This document shows, one piece after another, positions 49,783 through 61,564 of a stretch of DNA of 64,000 nucleotides. How positions within the stretch are numbered: position 1 is the first letter of the stretch; every line of letters begins with the position of its first letter. The notes beneath the pieces are model-generated. The model was given only the letters and a program-made list of their open reading frames with translations, was not told the origin of the DNA and made no database searches. The stretch is taken from positions 1,426,001 to 1,490,000 of the forward strand of contig JAMYGW020000008.1 in NCBI GenBank assembly GCA_025617375.2, given 5' to 3'. The position numbers and the translations under genes were made by a program. Source of the stretch: Acarospora socialis (lineage: Eukaryota; Ascomycota; Lecanoromycetes; Acarosporales; Acarosporaceae).

Positions 49783-51819
49783 ATGGCAGCTTGTGTATTT
49801 GTTTGTTCGGCAGCAAGGTTCAAGCCTGGGCAGAATCACCCCTTCATACACGAGAGTTGTTTTCGAACAAATGTTGGTACACCAACCACTAATAGCACTT
49901 TTGACTACATAGTTGTTGGAGGCGGGAACGCCGGCCTCATGATAGCATCACGTCTATCCGAGCAACCTTCGGTGCGGGTTGCGGTTGTTGAAGCAGGTGA
50001 TTTCTATGAGAGTTACGACGAACCAAAGTCGGATCCTTGCGATGACGCTTACTATAATGGCAAAGACCCAGAGGATACCGGACCCGAAGAATGGGGTTTC
50101 ACAACCGCCTCTCAGGCAGTGGGTTTTTTCCCCCGAGGATTCAGTGACAGGAAATATGACTCGGTTGTTTGCAGGGGATCGACAACCAGGTTGTGCATTA
50201 TGCACGTGGAAAGATGGTACGGCTCCTATTTGCGGTATGTTTACTCTCGTAAACTGACTTCCGTCTACTCTAGCTCGGCAGCTGTTCCCCTCTGAATTAC
50301 ATGGCTTACCAGCGGGTGCCGGTAGGCTCAATTGCACGATGGGCTGACGATGTTGGCAACACATCGTATGCCTATGAAAATGTTTCTCACTACCATCACA
50401 AAAGCCTGAATTTCACGCCGCTCGACCAGAGCAAGAGGATCGCAAATGCAACCTCGGAGTATGACCTTTCTACCCTTGGGATCGGTGGTCTGTTTGATCT
50501 TGGCTACCCAAATTACGCCCAAGCTTCCAGTACCTAGGTCGCGAAAGCAATGAACAAGGTCGGCATCTTACCAATCAATGTATTTACGAGCGGCAATCTC
50601 AACGGCTCCTCATGGCTTGTGAATACAATTGATCGTACGACCGGCACCAGGGAATCTTCCGAAACAGCCTCCTTGCGCCCTGCCCTCGCTCGAGCAAACT
50701 TGGTCGTCTACACCAACACTCTTGCGGAGAAGATTCTTTTCCGTGGCAACGTGGCGATTCGCGTCCGAGTCGCTTCTGGGAATCATTCGTATACTCGATC
50801 CGTGACGAAAGAAGTCATATTGTCCGCGGGCACATTCCAGTCTCCACAGCTCTTACAAGTGTCTGGAGTTGGGCTGCCGACCTGCTCGACCAACATGGCA
50901 TTGACGTTATCGCAAACCGCCCGGGTGTTGACCAGGACATGAATGACCACATATTCTTCGGCATCACTTACCGCGTCAACGTCCAGACAGCAACGGCTCT
51001 CAGTTATGGCCAAGGACTGCAAGGGGCCGTCGAAGGGTTTGATAACGAGCAGAATGGCCCTCTATCAAGTCCAGGCGGGGGTTATGCGGCATAAGAAAAG
51101 GTGCCACTGGGTCTGCGTCCGAACTTGTTCCACGGTGCCCTACAAGGTATGCCTCAGTTCCTAAGATACATCTATGTTGCTCTGTGCTTTGAGAACGTGG
51201 GCTAACAGTACAATGATCTTCTCTACCTAGATCTTGCTACTTACCCTGACGATTGGCCTAAGCTGGAGTACATCACACTGCCGGCTTACGTAGGGGACTT
51301 CCAATTCCCACCCAAAGGGGCTCCGGTCGACGGTTACGAATACGCAACAATAATGGCCACCCCATCGTGCCATTGTCCCGCGGGAACGTCTCCATCTCCT
51401 CACCCAGCATGCGCGACCAGCCGCTGGTCAACCCGAACTGGCTAACCTTCCCCACTGACGTCAAGGTCGCCATCGCCGGTTTCAAGCGACTCCGACAAAT
51501 CTTCAAGATGCTCGCCATGCGCGACAACGTCACCATCGGCCCGGAATACTTCCCCGCTGCCAACGTCACGACGGACGACCACATTCTCGCCAACATCAAG
51601 CGCACTTTCAACACCATGTATCACGCCTCGTCGACGTGCCGGATGGAAAAGCAGGACGACGAATGGGCCGTCGTTGATCCAAAGTGCCGCGTGTATGGAG
51701 TGCGCAACCTGCGCGTCGTCGATGCGTTGGCTTTCCCGTTCCTGCGACCGGGACTGGCGATGGGCACGGTGTATATGCTCGCTGAAAAGTTCGCCGACGA
51801 TATTGTGAATGGCGATTGA
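49783..51819 (+). pseudogene. Decayed GMC-family FAD oxidoreductase
   Basis: GMC enzymes oxidise alcohols or sugars with FAD. The start MAACVFVCSAARFKPG is tentative. FDYIVVGGGNAGLMIASRLS is the FAD-binding loop. Introns GTGGGT...TTTGCAG (ending near 50175) and GTACGG...CTCTAG (ending near 50273) restore GIDNQVVHYARGKM and LNYMAYQRVPVGS. The C-terminal block has the catalytic His region YHASSTCRM and DALAFPFLRPGLAMGTVYMLAE. The gene is broken: a TAG at 50535-50537 stands where relatives have Trp, there is a one-base shift near 50871, a TAA at 51092, and another shift near 51361. Remaining sequence is well conserved, so the loss looks young. Confidence 0.8.
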
Positions 51820-51850
51820 GGGATAGGCTCTGGGGTAGGGAATGCAAATC

Positions 51851-52051
51851 ATATATATATGTTTGATATACACCCCGAACGTAAAATTGGTGATTGCCGT
51901 TATCGTTCGGGAAAGGGAGCAGAGCCACTGTAGAAGGAAGCACCGCGGGAGCACGAGCGAGCGCCAAGGAAGCACTAGAGGATCAGAGGGAGCACGAAGG
52001 AAGCACATCGAGGAAGGAGTCGGGAGGCAAGGAAGCATGCAGGGAGGAGCT
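51851..52051 (+). repeat. Dispersed repeat, copy A (AT run, CCCGAACG/CGTTCGGG hairpin, GGGAGCA-like units)
   Basis: An (AT)n run is followed by CCCGAACG and CGTTCGGG as inverted arms around a 22-bp loop. After that come about ten degenerate GGGAGCA/GGAAGCA units. A second copy with the same order of parts lies at 62117-62290 in the same orientation. It is probably part of a non-autonomous element or an element end; no terminal signature allows a class to be named. Copy A is the more GC-rich. Confidence 0.6.
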
Positions 52052-52140
52052 TAAATTGGCTGCTTCATAACCAGCTATAGCTGCTCGCGTTGTTTATTGA
52101 ACTTCCTCGTACAACCAACTATACCCAATAAACAATATTT

Positions 52141-52164
52141 GCTTGCTTGCTTGCTTGCTTGCTT
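52141..52164. repeat. (GCTT)6 microsatellite
   Basis: Six perfect GCTT units lie between copy A of the dispersed repeat and the membrane protein gene. Confidence 0.9.
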
Positions 52165-52453
52165 GATTGTTTATTCATGGATCAAGTCGAAAACACAGAC
52201 TACCACAACTGCACTATGTGGCTCACACCAGAGGGATATCCTGTTGCAAGACTGCTACTTTGTGTCTGGCACGTTATATCCTGATTGTCTAGATCATCCT
52301 CAGGGGATCCTAGATTGGACCGCAGCCCTAATGAAGTGCCCATTACCTGTATCTAGAATGTAGCAACCTTGCAGTGAGCACGGTTCAGTCTTGATGTACT
52401 AATAGATCATAGCTGAGTTGATGGTGCCGCAAGAACAGAGATTGGAGAACGGT

Positions 52454-53554
52454 TTACATTGCCCTACACAGTCTCGCATACTCAAAAGCCACGCGGCGGT
52501 CAGCTTCTGCACACTGGGCATGTGCTTGTGCTGCGGCTTCTAGGGCTATGGCAAGACGGTTGCTGTGGTCTTTGTCCCCGCTGTGTTGAGCGTGAGTGGA
52601 CTGATCTTCCTGTATAGTTTCTGTATTCTTTTCAGTCTCCGTTATAGTTCCAATATCTTCGATATTGTGGGGTTGAAATTGGGCCTGCGCATCCGGTGGA
52701 TGATTGGGGCCTCCCCCTCTCAAAAGACCTCTCCTCAAGGTGCTCTCAATATCCTTGGCGGAGAAGGTGTAAGTGAAGAACAGCGAACACCACCCCGTGC
52801 CCACCATGATAGCGATGAAGTTTGCTTGACTATCACCCGGTGCAGCACTCGTATCCAGGTCCTTCGAGAAGACGAAGCCCTGGTATATCGCCAGTCCAAG
52901 TAGAAAGGCAAATATGGAGACGCGACCATATTGAAAGGCGCAGATATGATCACAACCGCTGCGAGGGAGGTCCTTTGAACGTTATCTTCGCTGCCACCGC
53001 CACCAAGTTCTTCTGAGGGCGGCAATTTAAGCCAGTCTTTGATCAGGTCGGCATTGTAGAGCTTCCCAATTATCCGTTGCAAGGCACAGGCGTAATAGAC
53101 AGAGAGACAGCCGGACACCACCGCCAAGAGAAAGCACGCACGCGCAATCCAGTGCATTAAACTAAGATATGATAGGCTTAATGCTGTGATTGCCACCTGC
53201 GCAATGATAGCGCCCTGCCATCCGCGATGAGCAAAGGCGGTAGGGTAAATGAAAATTGGCCGGGGGCTTACAGCGATAGCGGTCATGTAGGACTCGTCGA
53301 TAATGGCCTGCCGAAACGCGAGAGACTCTTCCTCTCCTCCATGAAGCACCTTGGTGTCGATTTGTTCATACTGAGTCGCAGTCTCCGCCGAGACGATAGT
53401 GACAAGAGTAGCCCACTAACGACCCATAACTCTGACTTAACAGAGTGCGTTCCCCTCTTTTCGTGGCTCGTAGTAGATCGTAGTAGGCTTTGCGTGTAGG
53501 ATCAGATAGTAGTGCTGCTTGCACAGTTGCGATGGCTGTGCTTAAGAGGTCCAT
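52454..53554 (-). CDS. Putative four-TM membrane protein, unknown family
   Basis: The start is MDLLSTAIATVQAALLSDPT at 53554. A 46-bp intron (53371-53416) joins RTLLSQSYGSL to YEQIDTKVLHGGEEESLAFR. Two hydrophobic segments follow (GAIIAQVAITALSLSYLSLM and ARACFLLAVVSGCLSVYYAC). Two more, IFAFLLGLAIYQGFVF and FIAIMVGTGWCSLFFTYTF, lie in another frame, with the switch near 52950-52990. No convincing intron joins the halves, so there is either a missed intron or a frameshift. The C terminus is hydrophilic and ends at 52454. I recognise no family. It is the nearest upstream neighbour downstream of the large ATPase gene on the same strand. Confidence 0.5.
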
Positions 53555-53943
53555 TACTTTTGCTTCGTAGTGGTCTGGAAATTACGCAAGGTAAAAAGCC
53601 ACCGCTGTAGTATTCCAAGCTGAAGTGTTCAATTGCTACGCGAGAAAGCTATATACTAAGGAGTCCCGTGACTGTCCTGTGACCTAGAGTAAGGTCTAAT
53701 TCCTACACAGACCGCCAGAGATCTATTACCGCCTCTAGTCTTGTCCAAATCGCCATTTGTTATGGCTATTTTGCTTGTGTATTTCCGCAATAAGGATATG
53801 GGACAAGTCTAGAATCCAGCAGATACTTGGAGAATCTTTCAAGAAGCCGTACAAATTCTTCGGGATTATAGTTCGAATTTCTCACGGGTCACGCCTGCTG
53901 TTGCTAGTCACTCACACCGTTTCTGGTAGCAGCTGGCTGCGTT
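53555..53943. other. Spacer between two minus-strand genes
   Basis: 389 bp with no coding signal. It would hold the promoter of the membrane protein gene and the 3' UTR of the ATPase gene. Confidence 0.35.
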
Positions 53944-56900
53944 TCAGCTGCCAGTGCTGTCGTTTCCGCCGCCGCAGGTTTCGGAGAAGCTTTGCTCCTC
54001 GCCTCGTGCTTGCGGAGTGCGCGACTTTGGCGTCGGTGCGGACGACGTCGAAGGAGATTGATGCGCGGAAGGAATGTCCTTGTTGAGCGAGTAGCTGGCC
54101 TGGAACGGGTTGCTAACGGTAGGCATCGGCTTTGTGACTCTGAACGTATCATGGCTGGTAGAAGTAGTGGCGTTCGTGCCAAAGGCGCCCCTAGGCGTGG
54201 AAGAAGATGTCCCAAACCCGGAGCCGGTCCCAAATCCAGAGCCGGTCCCAAATCCGGAGCCGGTCCCAAATCCGGAAAAGCCGGTCGCAAATCGGGCAAA
54301 GCCGGTCGCACTTTGCGAAGGCCCACTCTCTGTAGACGTTGTTGCTGTGCCAAAGACAGAGCCTGTCGTAGTCGAAGACGAGGGCTGCACTGCTGCATTA
54401 GGAATCCCCGTGGCAGTTCTCTCGGAAATTGGGTTATTCCAAGGCGAGGGGTTTGTGCCAAATAGTCCACCAGTCGTTGAAGAAGATAAAGATTCAGCTG
54501 TTCCCAATGAATAGGTCGATGAAGTAGATTTCAAAGTCTCACTGTTCAGAGAGACGGCTTTTGCACCGAATGGGGCTTTAGAGCTGTTGCTATTAGGACT
54601 ACCATCGTTCATTCCAAAGAGACCCTTTGCGGACGGAGCCTTGGATGTGGTGCTGCTAGAGGATCCGAACCCAGAGAAACCAGTCGTGCTGGGAAACGTT
54701 ACCTTAGATGTGTCGCTGTTTGCAGTTGTACCAAAGAAATTGCCTGTAGAACTAGCGTTCGAAGTGTGATCATTGGCAGACATGGCATTAGAGCCGAAAA
54801 GGCCGCCCTTTGGTGCAGCTTTTGAGGCGTCACTATTGGAAGATGTGACAATTGAGCTGAATAGGCCTAAGGACGGGGTTTTGGATGTGTCACTGTTGGA
54901 AGATGTGGCAATTGAGCCGAACAGGCCACCCTTTGGTGCAGCTTTTGAGGCATCACTATTGGGAGTCGTGGCAGTTGAGCCGAATAGGTCTAAGAACGGA
55001 TTTTGGAATGTGTTGCTGTTGGAAGATGTGGCAATTGAGCTGAATAGGCCGCCCTTTGGTGCAGCTTTTGAGGCATCACTATTGGGAGTCGTGGCAGTTG
55101 AGCCGAATAGGCCTAAGAACGGGTTTTGGGATGTGTCGCTGTTGGAAGATATGCCACTGGAACCAGAAAAGATACCTGCCGTCGAGGAGGGGTTGGTTGA
55201 TCCGAATAAACTACTCCTTGAAGGGGGTTGGGTGGATGCGTTGCTGCCGAAAGGTGCCGAGCTTGAACCAAATGGACTGCCCCTCGGAGACTCCGTTTCC
55301 TTTTGAGACCCAAGCGTTGATGACCCGAATATCCAATTATTGCTTCTCGGGACGCTATTGGTGGCAGAGGAGCCGGAGTTGGCAAAGCTTGGGATTGGGA
55401 TTACAAACTCTTTTTTAGCATCGTTAGTCCCCGCCGGCATAGTTGGATGCGTCAAGGGCTTCACAGCCCAAGTGTGTGTGCTGAACTCCAGCTCTCGATT
55501 TCTTCTCTTCGTCTCGGGGTCGAGATAGATATGCATGCCTGTCTCATCGCCTTTACCCAGATTGAAAATACGGCAGATCATATAGATGCTCGAACGGCTT
55601 TTGCCATCTTCAATTCGCTTGTCTTGAATCTAATACCATGTAAGCGATTTCAAGCGTGAAGGATAGAGGTTCTTACATGTCGTTCCTGGGCTTTACTCAT
55701 AAAGAAGGGCTCTTGCCAATCTGAACTCGTTGTTGTCTTAACCTCGATGTGATAGAAGGGTCTCTCGCTATCCCACAACCCTCGTGGTAGATGTCCCTTC
55801 TGGGTCAAGAATTGAGTGAGCCTGCGTGAATCATCCAGGTACTCAATATCAGCAATGGCACTTCGATCATTGTCTTTCTCGAGGTCACGATAGTCGGGGT
55901 GTATCTTGACTCGGTCTCTGATCCCGCTCTTCCAATTCTCCAAACCGAATCTTGGCAGACCGAGTCCCTTCAAATACTCGAACATGTAAAGTTCCCCAGC
56001 AGCTCCAACCTTGAAATCCCGTTCTTGCGTGCGAGTTGCAAAAGCTTCTCGAATAGTCTCCTGAGGCAAAGCTGGAGTGGCCACTGGACCCTGAATGGAG
56101 ACCCCCGTCGACTCGAAAACGCCGGAATGCCATACACGTTGTCTTGCAACGTTGACGACATGTTCAAGGATGCGCTTGTAAGCTGTCTCCTGAGCCACTC
56201 TCTGCCGCTCCTGATATGAGGGGTTCGGCACGATCTTATCGCGTACGTCCTCCGCATTTTCACTTCCGGATTGCCTCTCTCTCCATCTCGCCCAACCAGA
56301 GGGTGTGTACGGACGTGGACCAGAACTTGGAGTAGAAAGCCTGATGTTGCTGGTAGCCTCGACCAGAGTCTCAACGTCCGACCCAACTTCCGACGCCCCA
56401 AGCTCTTCATCCAGAGCAGAACTTGGAGTGGAAAGCCTGATATTGCTGGTAGCCCCGACCAGAGTCTCAACGTCCGACCCAGCTTCTGACGCCCCGAGCT
56501 CTTCATCCAGAGCAGGAAAGTCACAATCAACTTGACCCACTCCTGCGTTCTCGAGGATTTTGTCTATGACAGCCGGGTCGTCTCTCCGAAACACGCCTCC
56601 AATAACGCCTGGTGCACCTGAATCAGTAATGCTCAAAAATGTACACAATCTGCGAGGAAGGTCAGATTCGAAGCACACTTCGCGTTCAACCTTGTGCTTC
56701 GGTAAGTAGAGTCGCAGGGCACCTTCTGCTTCCTCAAAATGGAAGTTCGCTCGGCTTGATGCGCCCTCAATGCTGCGTCCATCCTGCGCGATCTGCAGTG
56801 AGCATTTGATGCCGTCACTCACGTAGACCATTGCGCGCTTGAACTTTTGATATAGCGAGGCTACGTTCTGTCTTTTGTTCGGGCTAGTAAAATGAAAAGC

Positions 56901-59900
56901 ACATCTGTACTAGCGTCAGCCAACTGAAGCCTCATTGCTATTTCATTTTCCTATCGAGGTCCTGTGACGAATGACATACCGGACAATAGCCCGACTTTTG
57001 ATGCGGAGATTTCTGGTCATCTCATGATCCTGGGAGCCTCCCGTTACGTCTGTGACTTCTTTGACAAGTTTCGAGGAAAATCGTTTTCCCAAGCCCATGG
57101 CTAAGAGAAGTGGTCTGGTATCCCTGATTTCTTCGAGAGAGAAGTCCAAAACAACGATTTTGCCCTTAAAGGCATCCCAGTGAATGGTATTTTCCACAAT
57201 CGCAAAATCTACGAAGTCATCCTTGGGAGAAGCTGAGGCGAAGCTGCCCACCCCATTTGCAAGTTTTATCGGTAAGACTTTAGCTTCGACAAGGCTCGAG
57301 AGATCATTTTTTCCAACACCCAAGCCGCAGATCAGTGCCATAGTCTCCTTAATTTGCGCCACTGATGGGTTTCCTTTGGCTTCAGCTTTCAGTGAATCAA
57401 TGTACATCTCGACGGTTGGCTCCGAGATCTTGAGAACTGTTGTGAAGAATGTTTTCTTCAATGGATAGGCGTCAGCAATGGAAGCTTTCCACGGAATCTT
57501 GACACTCGACTCTACCCAGACGCATTGCGACGGAGGGCGCCAAACGTTCTCTTTTGGAATGTACACCAAGGCGGAATCTTCGAAGGTGGACCGCAAGGCT
57601 TTCTGGTTCTCTGGGTTCTCGCCCTTCATCAGGAACGAATGCTTTCGCCACAGGTAATCGTATCGCTTCTCAGCTTCCTCGATGATTTGATCAATTTCGA
57701 GTCCAGCGAATGCTCTTGATTTACAGACTGAGGTCTCGGCGCTCAATGGTTTCCTCCCTATATCATAATCTTCTAGACGGAGCTCCTTTCAAATGCAATT
57801 AGTAAAGTCTTGTTTGTCAACGGCAAGACCCCCTTACCTCAAATGATTGCTTTTTATATGCCTCCATGAAAGTAATGCTCTGGAAATATTGAGTGGCGGC
57901 AAAAGCTTCCTTTTCTGAAGTGACTTGATATGACGCGCGGGCGGTTCCAATTTTCGGTTGAGTGTAAGCGGTTGATTCGCTTCTCAAGGCATTCTTGTCT
58001 CCACTATGGCTCTTTAACATAAGCAGATCATTAACGACATCTATTTGAGAAGCATCGAGAATTCTTAGGAACACCTTGAAAAGATGCTCAAGCTCAAGGT
58101 AGGCCTCGAGCTTCAGACATTGCTTTGACTTGAGCCATTGCGGACCGTCCCAAACACAGTCTGCAGTCGAAAGCCAGGTAGAGTCAATCCTGTTTGATGG
58201 TTGTATCCAAATGAGAGGCTGCCTGAACATATCACTAAATATTCGTTAGTCGAGAAAGGGGCTCGATTCTACAAAGGCATACCGAACATGATCAAGGCCT
58301 TCACTACATTTTGACTGAATGTTCTGGTATATCCTAACCAATTGGTCTCTCGCAGAAGCAGTGTTGGGCGCCGGATTGATTGTTTTGAACGTCTCCAGGG
58401 CAGAGAGGTAGAAGTCCAGATTCTCCTCAATTCCAACTTGCAAGTCCTTCGCAAATATCCATTCAAATCTTTCCTCATCTCGAAGAAGCTCGGATATGGC
58501 GATGAAAGGATATGCGTCGGCTATACAGAGCTCCGCAGCGATCTGCTTAAGCTTGGGGAGGGGCAGGAACGTGCGTAGTAGTGATGTCCTGCGTCCGTTT
58601 TCAAGAAGCACAGCGCTGTCCTGCAGCTCTCCCTCCACGACATCGTCGATCTGAAGGCGATAGTAGGCCCATCCACGCTTCAGAGTTCCTAGCAGCCTAT
58701 TCGATCGATGTTTGACGATATACTGAAATTCTTTCGACAATCCATCATAACCTTTGGCACGGAGCTCGGGTATTCGGCGGACCCCGACTATTTCTTCAAG
58801 CCATCTCGTCCACGGCCGGCCGTTGTGGATAACGTCAGGATCAACCGCCTTCAAATAGTCTTCATGTAGATAATGTACCGCATAGCCAGGAAGCTGGGCA
58901 TCTTGCTTGAAGAGTTTTGCTGGACTGTAGTCATCCCCTTCGTCAGGGAAGTACAGGTATTGGTCTTTCTTGAGCAGAGAGCCGTGCTGATTGGCAAGTC
59001 GAACCTGCGGAGCCAAGCTCGAATGGTCTCTCGGAAGGAACCAATATAAATATCGGATGTGAGCAACACCATTGAACACTTTGAAGTTGTCAAGGTTCGT
59101 AGCATTGTAACGTTTGTGAATCGAGCTGATCACAGAATCCCGCGGGCAGCTCATCACGCCTAAATTTGAAAGAAGATCTGCCCAAGCAACATTCTCGGCA
59201 GCCATGGGGCAGACGAGATCGAGGCCGATATCTGCAGGAATGGAAATACCATCAGTCTTGGGGAAGTATATTTTGGTCCCAGAAGCGCTAGATACCCAAC
59301 TGCCATCACGCAATGGAATCAAGGCAAGCGTTCTCAAGCGCTTCTGTCGATTGGGCAGGTCCCCAATGAAGGCTCTCGAAAGTAATTTGCAGATCCGAGT
59401 ACGCCAGTCGGAATTGTTCTTCATAGATCTCCATTTCGAGCCGCCAGGGATGCGGAGATCAGCGTCTAGACGATCAACAAACTTGCTCCATTGAAGCGGT
59501 GTTGTCCCTAAGCGTTTAAGTATCTGGAAGTCTGCTTCTGTGTACTTCGGCGAGAGGTAAATTTCTGCACCCTCTAGATCCGGTAACAAAGGACTTTGAT
59601 CTTCGGCGATGAAACTTTCGGACAGCCTCTCGAGGTCGGAAGGCTTGTAGAGACCATTACCGCTCCATGGCTCTAAGAGGGGAGTTTGCTCGAGCTTCTC
59701 ACGAACCAGGGTCCACAATGTCCTCCAGAATTCATCTGAAATGAAATCTTCGGGAAGGTATCTCATCCACTGATACCTAAGCGATGGACGCTTGCAGAAC
59801 ACGACCACGGCATCCGCAAATGCTTTGGCGACCCCTTTCAGAACAGCTTGGTTTCTCTTGGAATGTACTACGTCTTCCCGATTGGCTTGAGTGACGAAGT

Positions 59901-60964
59901 CGGCTTGGATTAAGAACTTGAATCCTACTCGACGCAAGGGCAAGAAAGCGTAGGTGTACTGCTGCTTGAGGACTGGCTCATCGTGCTCATCCACCGGAAA
60001 AGCGAGAATGACTGTTGCCCGGTCAATGCTGTTTCCTTGCTTGTCTTTTCTCGCCTCGTCGAAAGGGAGATCGTGAAGGTCGCTCTTCATGCAATGATAT
60101 TTTTGTTCTGAAGTTGACACTTCCTTGCCTTTACGCGTAGTCGTTGCAAGGAATGTCGTGTACAGTCCATTTTCTTTGGTTTCTCGTTTTGAGTATTGAG
60201 TGACCGTAGGGGCATTGTCTGGCTGGTACAGCTCTATGGATAGTCGCTGTAATCGACTCAAGAACATCAGGAAAGTGTCAGGGACGTCCCGGAATTCAGA
60301 AGCCCGCTCCTCGAATTTGGTAGAATCTAAGAGCGTCAATGTCATGCGCGTGCGCACACCTTTTGGAAGCTCTTCAGCGTCCTCATAGTACGGTGTGATC
60401 ATGCCCAGACCATCGTCATCGTCCTCTCGAGTATGCGAAAAGGCAAAAGAGAACGGCCCAGACTGAATGTGCACCTTCCGTGCAATCTTGAAAACGGACT
60501 TGAAGCCGATACCCTTCTCGCCGATATATCCCACACTGTGCTTCTTCGTAGAATTGCCGACGGAGCAAATGGCTTTGATGTCGTCTTTCGAGAAGCCATC
60601 CTCATTCGAGTCAATGATGATCCTATGTGGATAGACTTTGAAGGCTAGAAACGGCTCTTCACCGTCTGCCGTCGCTGTAGAGTAAGAGTTGTCTTCGGCG
60701 TTTTGTATGAGCTCATATAAAAAGCGGGTTTCTTTCGAATAGAGGTTATCGACAACACTGCAAAGGTCAGCCAGATCCTCTACACGGGAAGGTGCAATAC
60801 ATCTTAATAGAATCCGCGAGCTGTCTTCGTGTCTTTTGCAATGCTCGAAGCGCAGATGGTCGATTAGCAACTAGAAAGTCTCGGTCCTCCGCAGTAATGC
60901 CGCCATTGTCCTCCCTTACTTCTGCAATGAATTCGCGGGCCTCTTCTTTGGAGAAATTCGGCAT
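53944..60964 (-). CDS. NO VEIN-like GHKL ATPase + DUF3883 (PD-(D/E)XK-like) + FG-nucleoporin-like tail
   Basis: Six exons (60964-60801, 60757-58283, 58234-57838, 57785-56980, 56904-55677, 55629-53944) add up to 6756 nt in frame, 2251 aa. All introns are GT-AG (43-75 bp); the one before 58234 has a CTAAC branch site. Residues 70-140 hold the GHKL fold: ELIQNAEDN (N box), IIIDSNEDGF and GEKGIGFKSVFKI (ATP lid). This is the NO VEIN/sacsin/Hsp90-like ATPase type. A long middle region is typical of fungal NO VEIN relatives. Near residues 1575-1750 is a DUF3883/NOV_C domain: GAAGELYMFEYL, ADIEY and YHIEVKTTTS, matching a PD-(D/E)XK nuclease-like core. The same last exon then runs into about 450 residues with some 25 FG, GLFG, SxFG and GFGTGS repeats ending at the stop. 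Plant NO VEIN is nuclear; the function here is unknown. Confidence 0.9.
54150..55310 (-). repeat. FG-repeat coding region with internal tandem units
   Basis: This region encodes repeated blocks: GLFGSTATTPNSDASKAAPK recurs nearly verbatim (about 144-bp period between 54800 and 55130). GFGTGS recurs in tandem four times near 54200-54270. The repeats are Ser/Thr/Asn-rich, poor in charge, and carry FG, GLFG and SIFG-type motifs like yeast Nup100/Nup116. Confidence 0.8.
56322..56513 (-). repeat. 96-bp in-frame tandem duplication in the ATPase gene
   Basis: Two adjacent copies of a 32-residue acidic unit beginning ALDEELGASE and ending NIRLSTPSS lie in the linker before the DUF3883 domain. They differ at only a few positions, so the duplication is recent. 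The frame is kept. Confidence 0.85.
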
Positions 60965-61564
60965 CCTCAAGAGGGAAATCTAACGATGAGGACTGCTAAG
61001 GTGATAATGCTAGCACATGATCGGCCCGATTGATGAAAGGCCAAAAGCAAGGATGAAAATGAGAGAATGGTAGACATATGAGAAGACAAATCATCGCGGC
61101 AGACTGCGCGGTCTCTTAAAGGCTCGCGCGAGCCATCTTGACAGCCTTGTGCAGCTGGTGTATTTTTAGGTCGAGCGCTTGGAGACATTTCTAAGGTTTT
61201 GATAGGAGGATAAAGCTTTGAAGGATGCCAGTTCGCGGCAGGCTTTCGAATCCTGCCGCCCAATGCCATGGTGGCTGAGAAGGCTGCAGTTGCTGCGCAA
61301 ACGACAAGGTTCCCTGTGGATTATGTTAGTGACGGAGTAGCATGAGGGAGCAGAGAGGGAGTAAATGGACAAATGGGCCTTAGCGCGAGAGCAAAGCGGC
61401 AAAGCCCTGGGCTCGGAGATTACTCTGTGTAACGTTAACTTATATTGTACTGTCCTTCGTGAAACGCGCTAACCACAACCCGCCCTTTTGATTGGTTCAA
61501 TGCTCGTTCCACTCACACGGTCCCACCACGGAGGGCCGAAGGTCCGGAGCAAAAGAGACTGACG
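60965..61564. promoter_or_regulatory. Upstream region of the ATPase gene
   Basis: 600 bp upstream of the ATPase start. A minus-strand open frame at 61269-60967 (MALGGRIRKPAANWHPSKLY) directly abuts the gene and might be an alternative 5' exon, but nothing in it is family-like. The LTR-like fossil begins right after. Confidence 0.35.

Noticed and set aside
53992-55418. Plus-strand open frames opposite the FG tail, up to 177 codons
   Set aside because: They are periodic only because the FG repeats are; the minus-strand frame continues from DUF3883 and is the real one.
60750-60870. Alternative start of the ATPase gene in the longer frame beginning at 60870
   Set aside because: Splicing a 43-bp intron (60758-60800) joins an upstream exon and gives the family-like IVVDNLYSKETRFLYELIQN; the unspliced leader is not family-like.
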